16,554 nucleotides of DNA, taken from contig CAZNUA010000042.1 of the NCBI GenBank assembly GCA_964576115.1, forward strand, positions 1-16,554. The letters are read 5' to 3'. The translations under genes were made by a program, and so were the position numbers. The notes under the pieces were generated by a model. The model was given only the letters and a program-made list of their open reading frames with translations, made no database searches and was not told the DNA's origin. This DNA is from CAYSYY01 sp964576115 [NCBI: uncultured Gemmatimonadota bacterium] (GTDB taxonomy: Bacteria > Blakebacterota > Blakebacteria > Blakebacterales). Below are positions 9,982 to 16,554 of the stretch, piece after piece (position 1 is the first letter of the stretch; each line of letters starts with the position of its first letter).

Positions 9982-10772
9982 GTGTTCTCCCCTTTCCCGG
10001 TTCCTGCCGACCCCTCCGGTTCCGGTCCGGAAAGGGTGTCGGGGGAAGCCGGCGGTGTCTCCATGGTCCCCAGATAAAAGGGTCGGGTTGCGACAGGATC
10101 CTCACCCCCCTCTTCGAGGCGGCGCGCCCCCAGAGTCAGCAGGTGCTCGGGAGCGGCCCGTTCCGAACCCGCAATGCACTCCATGTCGCCCGGGGGGACC
10201 TCCCCCATACTGCGCCGCAGCACGCCGACGCCCGGCCCGACCAGCCGGCAGGGCCGCGGTACCAGGCCGGGAATGGCCGCCGCCGGTGCGATTTGCAGCA
10301 GTACCCGGTCCTCGCCCAGCGCCAGAGCCGCTGTGCTGCGCCCGGCGCCCTTCTCCTGCCCCTCCCGCAGGGGTTCGCTCTGACCCGGCAGGTAGGTGAC
10401 CCAGGCCACCCCCCGGCTTCGGGCGTCGTAACACACGCAGAGGGTGGCTTCGGCGGGACGGAACTGTGCCCCGAACGCCGCATACGACGGCACCCCGACA
10501 CTCGGCAGACCGCGCGCTTCGCCCAAGCCCTGGGCCAGCGCGTAACCGACGCGCAGACCGGTATAGGAGCCGGGCCCGCGGTTGAGAACCAGGCCGGTCA
10601 CGGCCTCGAGATCCACCCCGGCCGAGGTCAGCAGTTGGACCGCACCTTCCAGCAGGTGAGCCGATCCGCCGGCCGAGCGGGGATAGACCATCTCTCCTAT
10701 CACCGTCCGGCCGTCGGCTACGGCCAGGGCCGTGACGGCGGTGGTGGTGGACGTATCGAAGAGAAGCAACAT
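9978..10772 (-). CDS. tsaB: tRNA t6A37 threonylcarbamoyladenosine synthesis protein TsaB
   Basis: The 264-residue ASKHA-fold protein partners TsaD (with TsaE) in putting threonylcarbamoyl on A37 of ANN-decoding tRNAs. The N-terminal strand LLLFDTSTT (2-10) and the family signature RGPGSYTGLRVG (65-76) are present. The C-terminal half is divergent, as is usual for TsaB, and ends in a Pro/Gly-rich tail of ~30 residues not expected in the E. coli protein of 231 residues. The ATG follows polA by 43 bases. GAGG lies only three bases before it, with a better GGGAGGAG further upstream. Its stop overlaps the accD start. Confidence 0.94.
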   Translation of the reverse strand: MLLLFDTSTTTAVTALAVADGRTVIGEMVYPRSAGGSAHLLEGAVQLLTSAGVDLEAVTGLVLNRGPGSYTGLRVGYALAQGLGEARGLPSVGVPSYAAFGAQFRPAEATLCVCYDARSRGVAWVTYLPGQSEPLREGQEKGAGRSTAALALGEDRVLLQIAPAAAIPGLVPRPCRLVGPGVGVLRRSMGEVPPGDMECIAGSERAAPEHLLTLGARRLEEGGEDPVATRPFYLGTMETPPASPDTLSGPEPEGSAGTGKGENT

Positions 10773-10815
10773 GGTCCTCTACCGGTTCCTCTCCTCCCGC
10801 GAGCGGGGGGTTCTC

Positions 10816-13512
10816 TCAATGGGCCTGGGCCCAGGTTCTGCCCGTATCGGCATCGACGACGATGGGCACGGTCAGTTCGAGCGCTTCGGCCATGAAGCTC
10901 ACGACCCGGTCGCGCACCTCGTCCACGATTTCCTCGTCGACCTCGAAGATCAGCTCGTCGTGCACCTGGATCAGCATCTCGGCCCGCACCTCATCGGTCC
11001 AGAGCCACTCCTGGATCGACACCATGGCTTTCTTGATCAGGTCGGCCGCGGTGCCCTGAATCGGCATGTTCACCGCCATCCGTTCGGCGAAGGAGCGCAC
11101 CTGGGGGGCCCGCGATTCCAGCTCGGGCATGTAACGTCGGCGGTGCAGCAGGGTGGTGACATAGCCGTTGCGCCGGGCCTGGTCCCGGGTGTGGTCGATA
11201 TACCGGCGTACCCCGCTGAAGCGCTCGAAATAGTTCTCGATGAACTCCTTCGCTTCGGCGTTCGGGATGTCGAGCTGCTTGCCGAGACTGACGCTGCCCA
11301 TACCGTACATGACCCCGAAGTTGACGGTCTTGGCCTGCCGGCGCTGCACCCCGGTCACCTCGGCCAGGGGGCAGTCGAAAATGGCCGCGGCGGTGCTGGT
11401 GTGGATGTCCTCGCCCCGTTTGAAGGCATCGAGCAGGCGTTCGTCGCCCGACAGGTGGGCCATGATGCGTAGTTCGATCTGGCTGTAGTCGGCTGAGAGC
11501 AGCAGCCGGCCCTCCGGGGCGATAAAGGCATCCCGGATCCTACGCCCCGCTTCGGTCCGGACCGGGATGTTCTGCAGGTTCGGTTCCGAGGAGGAAAGCC
11601 GTCCGGTGGCTGCCACGGTCTGGTTGAACGAGGTGTGGATCCGGCCGGTGTCGGGATTCACCAGCCGGGGCAGAGCGTCGATATAGGTGCTCTTCAGTTT
11701 GGCCAGAGCCCGGTACTCGAGCAGCTTGCCGGCGATCTCGTGCTCGGAGGTCAGGTTCTCGAGCACCTCGGAATCGGTGCTGTAGCCGGTCTTGGTCTTC
11801 TTGCCACGCGGCAGCCCCAGATTGTCGAAAAGAACGAGTTGGAGCTGCTGGGGACTGTTGACGTTGAAATCCTCCCCTGCCAGTTCGTGAATACCGCTCT
11901 CGAGTTCGGCCAGATCGGCTTCGAATTCGGCGCCCAGGGCCGACAGAAGATCGAGATCGACCAGGACTCCCGACGCCTCCATCTCGGTCAGCACCGGAAT
12001 CAGCGGCATCTCGATGGCATCGAAGAGTTCCCGCAGCTCGAGGGCTTCGAGTTTGGGAGCCATCTCGCGGAGCAGGCGCAGAGTGATGTCGGCGTCCTCG
12101 CAGGCGTACTCGGTGGCGGCTGCGATCTCGGTGTCCTCGAAACCGATCTGGTTGCGCCCCGAGCCGATGAGCTGTGAGATCGGGATCGTCTGATACTGCA
12201 GGTACTCCAGCGCCAGGGCGTCCAGCCCGTGGTTTCGGCGCCCGGGATTGAGCAGGTAGGAGGCCACCATGGTATCGAAGGCGATCCCCTGCATGGCGAT
12301 ATCTTCGGAGCGCAGCACGAGGGTGTCGTACTTGATGTTCTGCCCCGCCTTGGGGACGGTCGGATCCTCGAGCAGGGAGCGCAGCAGGGCCAGGGTTTCG
12401 GCTTCGGGCAGATTGGGCCCTTCGGTGTGACGCAGCGGTACGTACCAGGCCGCCCGGGGGTGAATCGCCAGACTGACGCCCACGACCCGGGCCGTCATCG
12501 GATTCAAACCCGTTGTCTCGAGATCGACACACACGATCTCGGCTTCCCGGCATTGGGCCAGAACCGCCTGCAGCTCTTCGATCGAAGCGACCAGGCGGTA
12601 CCGTGTCTCTTCCTTTTCGGCGGGTAGTTCCTCGCTCTCGGCCAGCAGTTCGCGCACCAGACGGGTGAACTCGAGCTCGTTGAAGAGGGTGATCAGGGCC
12701 GGGGTGTCGAATCCATTGAAGGCCAGCTCGTCGAGTTCGACGTCGGTCTCGACCCCGGTATCGATCGTCACCAGCTCCTTGCTCAGACGGGCCTGATCGG
12801 CGTAGATCGTCAGGTTTTCCCGGACCCGGGTCTGGGTGACCTCGTCGGCGTGGGCCAGCACCTGCTCGAGCGACCCCCAGGTACTGACCAGCTTCTGGGC
12901 GGTCTTCTCCCCCACTTGGGGCACGCCGGGTACATTGTCGGATGAGTCGCCCATGAGCCCGAGCAGATCGATCATCTGGTCGGGTTCCAGGCCGTACCGC
13001 TCGCGTACGTCCTCGACCGTGAAAAGACTGTAATCATCCCCCCGGCGGCCCGGTTTGAGCATGTGGACCCGTTCGGAGAGACACTGCATGAAATCCTTGT
13101 CGCCGGTAATGAGCGAGACCTCGTAGCCCGCGTCCTGACCCTGCCGGGCCAGAGTGCCGATCACATCGTCGGCCTCGTAGCCTTCGATCTGCAGGATCGG
13201 GATCGCCATCGCCTCGACCACCTGGTGAACCCGGGGCAGGCTCAGGGCGAGATCCTCGGGCATCTTTTCCCGGGTCGCCTTGTAGTCGGCGAAACGCTCG
13301 TGCCGGAAGGTCTTGCCGGGGGCGTCGAAGATGACCGCGATGTGCGTGGGAGAGTACTCCCGGATGAGTTTGAGCAGGGAGTTGGTGAAGGCGAACGGTG
13401 CCGAGGTGTTTTCCCCCCGGGAGTTGATCAGGGGGTTCTTGATGAAGGCGAAATAGCCGCGGTAGGCCAGGGCCGTACCGTCAACGAGGAAAAGGGTTCG
13501 GGGGGTTGACAT
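10816..13512 (-). CDS. polA: DNA polymerase I with active 5'-nuclease and proofreading domains
   Basis: The 898-residue protein has all three Pol I domains. The 5'-3' nuclease (1-~290) shows FLVDGTALAYRGYFA, FDAPGKTFRHERFADYK, EADDVIG, TGDKDFMQ and GDSSDNVPGVPQVGEKTA. The 3'-5' exonuclease (~305-490) keeps D330 and E332 in CVDLETTG, D396 in GQNIKYDTLVL, and Y469/D473 in YACEDADIT, so proofreading should work, unlike in Taq polymerase. The polymerase domain has motif A SADYSQIELRIMAHLSGDER with D675, motif B RRQAKTVNFGVMYG (K728, F732, Y736) and motif C IQVHDELIFEV (H851, D852, E853). It removes RNA primers and fills gaps in repair. It is first in the minus-strand run. A consensus-like promoter ends six bases before its ATG and no ribosome site is seen, so its mRNA may be leaderless. 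Confidence 0.98.
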   Translation of the reverse strand: MSTPRTLFLVDGTALAYRGYFAFIKNPLINSRGENTSAPFAFTNSLLKLIREYSPTHIAVIFDAPGKTFRHERFADYKATREKMPEDLALSLPRVHQVVEAMAIPILQIEGYEADDVIGTLARQGQDAGYEVSLITGDKDFMQCLSERVHMLKPGRRGDDYSLFTVEDVRERYGLEPDQMIDLLGLMGDSSDNVPGVPQVGEKTAQKLVSTWGSLEQVLAHADEVTQTRVRENLTIYADQARLSKELVTIDTGVETDVELDELAFNGFDTPALITLFNELEFTRLVRELLAESEELPAEKEETRYRLVASIEELQAVLAQCREAEIVCVDLETTGLNPMTARVVGVSLAIHPRAAWYVPLRHTEGPNLPEAETLALLRSLLEDPTVPKAGQNIKYDTLVLRSEDIAMQGIAFDTMVASYLLNPGRRNHGLDALALEYLQYQTIPISQLIGSGRNQIGFEDTEIAAATEYACEDADITLRLLREMAPKLEALELRELFDAIEMPLIPVLTEMEASGVLVDLDLLSALGAEFEADLAELESGIHELAGEDFNVNSPQQLQLVLFDNLGLPRGKKTKTGYSTDSEVLENLTSEHEIAGKLLEYRALAKLKSTYIDALPRLVNPDTGRIHTSFNQTVAATGRLSSSEPNLQNIPVRTEAGRRIRDAFIAPEGRLLLSADYSQIELRIMAHLSGDERLLDAFKRGEDIHTSTAAAIFDCPLAEVTGVQRRQAKTVNFGVMYGMGSVSLGKQLDIPNAEAKEFIENYFERFSGVRRYIDHTRDQARRNGYVTTLLHRRRYMPELESRAPQVRSFAERMAVNMPIQGTAADLIKKAMVSIQEWLWTDEVRAEMLIQVHDELIFEVDEEIVDEVRDRVVSFMAEALELTVPIVVDADTGRTWAQAH

Positions 13513-13518
13513 GCAGGC

Positions 13519-13547
13519 AAACTACAGGGGTGTATCGGCCCGGTCAA
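13519..13547 (-). promoter_or_regulatory. Probable sigma70-type promoter of polA
   Basis: On the minus strand TTGACC (13547-13542) and TAGTTT (13524-13519) are separated by exactly 17 bases. The -35 matches consensus in five of six positions and the -10 in three, including the first two and the last base. Only six bases separate the -10 from the polA ATG at 13512, so the predicted start of transcription falls at or next to the start codon. Confidence 0.55.
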
Positions 13548-13567
13548 CGCCGCTTGCCGACCCCTGT
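13524..13567. repeat. 8-base inverted repeat around the polA -35 element
   Basis: ACAGGGGT at 13524-13531 is mirrored by ACCCCTGT at 13560-13567 with 28 bases between. Nested inside, TCGGC at 13535-13539 pairs with GCCGA at 13556-13560. The arms flank the polA -35 hexamer and touch its -10, in the divergent promoter region. It could be a regulator site or a DNA hairpin; the spacing is long for a simple dimeric operator. Confidence 0.4.
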
Positions 13568-13596
13568 TGAAGCTGGCCGAACGCCTGATTGAAGAG

Positions 13597-13602
13597 TATA
13601 AA
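13597..13602 (+). promoter_or_regulatory. Possible -10 element for the secreted propeller gene
   Basis: TATAAA stands in an AT-rich patch of otherwise GC-rich sequence, 36 bases before the ATG at 13639. No convincing -35 lies 16-18 bases upstream; TTGAAG at 13567-13572 is 24 bases away. The leader then carries GAGGAAGG (13626-13633), a strong ribosome binding site five bases before the ATG. Confidence 0.4.
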
Positions 13603-13638
13603 AGGACAGACGGTTACCATCAGCCGAGGAAGGTGAGC

Positions 13639-16503
13639 ATGAGAGCCCTACAGCGTATCAGGTGTGCAACCCTCCTGTTCCTGCCCGTCCTGCTCCTGGG
13701 CGTTGCGAGCGACGTCGGTGCCCAGCAGGCCGATCCGATCCTCGGATCGTATGCGTGGCGACAGGTCGGTCCGCCCAACATGAGCGGACGCGTCTCCGAC
13801 CTCGCCGTACCCCCCGGGGGTGAGGCGAGCACGATCTATGTCGCCGCTTCAGCGGGCGGCATCTGGAAAACAACGAATAACGGCTGCAGCTGGGAGCAGG
13901 TCTTCGAGGGGGGCAAGACCGCTGCGGTGGGCGACATCGCCATCGCCCCCTCGAATCCTAACGTCATATACGCCGGCATGGGCGAGCCGCACTCGCGCAA
14001 CTCGATCAGCTGGGGGGACGGGGTCTGGAAAAGCACCGATGCCGGAGAAACCTGGCGTCACCTGGGACTCGAGTACACCTACCACATCGGCCGGATCGCA
14101 GTCGATCCGCGCGATCCCCAGGTCGTCTACGTGGCCGCCCTGGGCAACCTGTGGGACCGCACCAAAGGCGACCGCGGTCTGTACAAGTCAGAAGACGGCG
14201 GCCAGACCTGGAACAAACTGAAGGGCTTTGACGACGGTACCGGGTTTTATGACGTCTTCATCGATCCGAACAACCCCGACGTGGTCTGGGCCACCTCGTG
14301 GGAGAGGGAACGCATGCCGTGGGTCTTCGAATCGGGGGGCGGCCCCAACAACGGCATCTGGAAGTCGATCGACGCCGGTCTGACCTGGGAGCGGATCGAG
14401 GGCAACGGCCTGCCTCCATCGGAAGGCAACGGCAAGAGCAGTATCGAGGTCTTCCCCGGCGATTCGGATATCATCTACGCCCGGATCGAGAGCTTCACCG
14501 AGGAGCCGCGCGAGGAAGAACCTGCGGATGAGACAGAACGCCTTCAGCCGGACGACCCACGGGCCCGCCGGCGCGGCAGCCGCAATCTGGGCGGCACCTA
14601 CATGAGCCGCGACGGGGGAGAGAGCTGGGAGCGGGTCGACCGGCGCAACGGCCGGCCCTTTTATTACTGCCAGCTCCGGATCGATCCCAACGACGCCGAC
14701 ACCGTCTACCTGGTCGACGGCAGTCTCTACAAGATGAACGTGCCGGCGGCCAAAGCCGCTCTTGAGGATCCCGAGGCGGCCCGGGAATCCTCGGGGGTTC
14801 AGAACATCACCGGCAACCACCATGTCGATTTCCACGCCGCCTGGGTCGATCCCACCAACTCCGATCACCTGGTGGTGGGTTCTGACGGCGGGGTGTCGAT
14901 CTCGTGGGACGGGGGGCAGACCTGGGACTTCCTCGACAACCTGGCGCTGGGCCAGTTCTACGCCGTGAGCTACGACATGGCGACCCCCTACAACGTCTAC
15001 GGCGGCCTGCAGGACAACGGCACCTGGGGCGGTCCGAGCGAGACTCTGACCTCGACCGGCATCCTGCTGCGGGACTGGACCTTCTTCATGGGCGGCGACG
15101 GTTTTCACGCCCAGGTCGATCCCGAGGATCCCGACCTGATCCTCTACGGCGAGAGCCAGGGGGGGAACATCACCCGCGTCAATCAGGCGACGGGCCAATC
15201 GAAGGGCATCAGGCCGCGTCTGCCGCAGCCGCCGCGCGAGGACTGGACCGAAGAGCAGCGCCGGTTCATGGCCAACCGGGGGTACGGGACGCAGTCGAAC
15301 GTCATCAATCCCCCTGAAGGAGTGGGGCGAAACGATCTGCGCTTCAACTGGAGCTCCCCGATCCTGCTCAGCCCCCACAATCCACGCACCGTCTACTTCG
15401 GCGGCCAGTTCCTGTTCAAGAGTGTGGACCGGGGCGACAGCTGGCAGGTCATCAGCCCCGATCTGACCACCAACGATGAAGAGAAGTACACCGCCCGCAA
15501 CCGGGGGGATTCGCAGACCGGGGCCGAGAATCACTGCACCATCATCACCATCGGCGAATCGCCGCTGATTCCTGGTCTGATCTGGGTCGGCACCGACGAC
15601 GGTCTGCTGCACGTGACCCGCGACGGCGGCACGACCTGGACCGCGGTGCGCGACAACGTGGGCGGGGTGCCCCGCAATACCTGGGTCAGCCGGGTGCGCC
15701 CGAGCGGCTTCGCGGCCGGCCGCTGTTATGTGACTTTCGACGGTCACCGTACCGGCGACACGGCTACCTACGTGTATGTCACCGAGGATTTCGGTCAGAC
15801 CTGGCTCAAGCTCGGCGGCGGCCTGCCCACCGACGACCCGGCCTACGTCATCACCGAGGATCCGGTCAACGAGAACCTGCTCTATGTCGGCACCGAAAGC
15901 GGAGTGTACCTCTCGCTGGATCGGGGCGAAAACTGGCAGCGCTTCAACAACAACCTGCCGGTCGCCCCGGTGCACGACCTGGTGGTCCATCCGCGCGAGC
16001 ACGACCTCATCATCGCCACCCACGGTCTGAGTCTCTGGATCATGGATGACGTAACCGGCCTGCAGGGCCTGACGCCCGAGGTGCGGGAACGCTCTTTCGC
16101 CCTGCTGCCCGCACATTCAGCCACAGCCTGGAACCGGGGCTGGGAGCAGGTCAGCCGGGGGGACAAGGTCTTCATCGCCCCCAACCCGCCCGACGGGATC
16201 AGACTCTCCTACTGGCTCGGCGCCCCGGCCGAGAGCGTACAGATCACCATCACCGGCATCGACGGCGAGGAGTACCGCTCGCTCTCCTCCGATCAGGAGA
16301 ACGGTCCGGGTACCGCGGCGGGTCTGCAAACCGTCCAGGTGTCCCTGCGGCCGAGTTTCCGCCGGGGGCAACGCCCCCAGCCGGGTCAGGCCCAGCCCCG
16401 GGCGCTGGAACCGGGCACCTACCTGGTGCAGGTGACCTGTGACGGACAGAGCGCGACACAGACCGTCGAGGTCCTGCCCGACCCACGCCAGAGCGGACGC
16501 TGA
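13639..16503 (+). CDS. Secreted Asp-box (VPS10/sortilin-like) beta-propeller protein
   Basis: The 954-residue product starts with a signal peptide (residues 1-28: RALQRIR, hydrophobic LLFLPVLLLGVA, cut expected after VGA). It then has ten Asp-box/BNR-type motifs of the form S/T-x-D-x-G-x-T-W, e.g. VWKSTDAGETW, LYKSEDGGQTW, IWKSIDAGLTW, VSISWDGGQTW and VYLSLDRGENW, beginning near 13861, 14023, 14179, 14357, 14597, 14893, 15412, 15604, 15770 and 15903. These close blades of one or two beta-propellers. An acidic-then-basic linker lies at ~285-320. The last ~100 residues look like an Ig-like/FlgD-type beta domain. Such proteins are often labelled glycosyl hydrolases or sortilin-like; I see no proven catalytic site, so binding or scaffolding outside the cytoplasm is as likely. 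I reject the in-frame upstream ATG at 13567 because the ATG at 13639 has GAGGAAGG and starts the signal peptide. Confidence 0.85.
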   Translation: MRALQRIRCATLLFLPVLLLGVASDVGAQQADPILGSYAWRQVGPPNMSGRVSDLAVPPGGEASTIYVAASAGGIWKTTNNGCSWEQVFEGGKTAAVGDIAIAPSNPNVIYAGMGEPHSRNSISWGDGVWKSTDAGETWRHLGLEYTYHIGRIAVDPRDPQVVYVAALGNLWDRTKGDRGLYKSEDGGQTWNKLKGFDDGTGFYDVFIDPNNPDVVWATSWERERMPWVFESGGGPNNGIWKSIDAGLTWERIEGNGLPPSEGNGKSSIEVFPGDSDIIYARIESFTEEPREEEPADETERLQPDDPRARRRGSRNLGGTYMSRDGGESWERVDRRNGRPFYYCQLRIDPNDADTVYLVDGSLYKMNVPAAKAALEDPEAARESSGVQNITGNHHVDFHAAWVDPTNSDHLVVGSDGGVSISWDGGQTWDFLDNLALGQFYAVSYDMATPYNVYGGLQDNGTWGGPSETLTSTGILLRDWTFFMGGDGFHAQVDPEDPDLILYGESQGGNITRVNQATGQSKGIRPRLPQPPREDWTEEQRRFMANRGYGTQSNVINPPEGVGRNDLRFNWSSPILLSPHNPRTVYFGGQFLFKSVDRGDSWQVISPDLTTNDEEKYTARNRGDSQTGAENHCTIITIGESPLIPGLIWVGTDDGLLHVTRDGGTTWTAVRDNVGGVPRNTWVSRVRPSGFAAGRCYVTFDGHRTGDTATYVYVTEDFGQTWLKLGGGLPTDDPAYVITEDPVNENLLYVGTESGVYLSLDRGENWQRFNNNLPVAPVHDLVVHPREHDLIIATHGLSLWIMDDVTGLQGLTPEVRERSFALLPAHSATAWNRGWEQVSRGDKVFIAPNPPDGIRLSYWLGAPAESVQITITGIDGEEYRSLSSDQENGPGTAAGLQTVQVSLRPSFRRGQRPQPGQAQPRALEPGTYLVQVTCDGQSATQTVEVLPDPRQSGR

Positions 16504-16516
16504 CGCAGCATGACCG

Positions 16517-16553
16517 AACCGCCCCGGGCTGCCTCTCGCTTCCCGGGGCGGTT
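16517..16553 (+). terminator. Strong hairpin terminator after the propeller gene
   Basis: AACCGCCCCGGG (16517-16528) pairs perfectly with CCCGGGGCGGTT (16542-16553), a 12-base stem with a 13-base loop, 13 bases after the stop codon. The following run of T is cut off by the window end (one T visible), so the tract cannot be judged fully. Confidence 0.82.
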
Positions 16554-16554
16554 T

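Noticed and set aside
13567-13638. 24-residue N-terminal extension of the propeller protein
   Set aside because: A strong ribosome site and the start of the signal peptide place the start at 13639; the extension would bury the signal peptide and overlaps the probable -10 element.
14188-16116. A 642-codon minus-strand open frame inside the propeller gene
   Set aside because: The plus-strand frame has a signal peptide, ribosome site and ten Asp-box motifs; the minus-strand translation has none of these.

Overview
The window is GC-rich bacterial chromosome made almost entirely of tightly packed core genes. The MEP isoprenoid gene ispE, a GmhA-type sedoheptulose-7-phosphate isomerase (usual in lipopolysaccharide heptose synthesis) and several signal-peptide-bearing proteins suggest a Gram-negative (diderm) organism. 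SpoVG outside an obvious Firmicute setting, a LarE-type sulfur transferase, and a large exported Asp-box propeller protein of a kind frequent in Gemmatimonadota, Acidobacteriota and FCB-group bacteria suggest one of those or a related uncultured lineage. The phylum is an inference and cannot be fixed from this window.

Layout: reading leftward from about 13.5 kb, eleven genes lie head to tail on the minus strand with gaps from -4 to +64 bases: polA, tsaB, accD, folC, a MalK/MsmX-type ABC ATPase, glmS, an exported TPR plus periplasmic-binding-fold protein, larE, gmhA, ispE and spoVG. A tRNA-Gln(UUG) with encoded CCA follows 61 bases after spoVG. The four-base overlaps (tsaB/accD, glmS/TPR-PBP, gmhA/ispE) and the lack of any clear internal terminator suggest one long transcription unit. 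It combines DNA repair, t6A tRNA modification, fatty acid and folate synthesis, amino-sugar and envelope precursor supply, isoprenoid synthesis and an RNA/DNA-binding regulator.

A 126-base divergent region (13513-13638) holds a probable sigma70-type promoter for polA. Its spacing predicts a leaderless polA mRNA. An 8-base inverted repeat surrounds the -35 element. On the other strand a TATAAA-containing leader precedes a 954-residue secreted beta-propeller (VPS10/sortilin-like) protein, which fills the right end and finishes at a strong GC-rich hairpin terminator at the window edge.

No mobile element, CRISPR array, prophage or defence island was seen. The least ordinary parts are the exported TPR/PBP-fold protein translationally coupled to glmS, the ABC ATPase without partner permeases, the lone larE, the leaderless-looking polA start, and the ten-Asp-box exported propeller with a charged insert.
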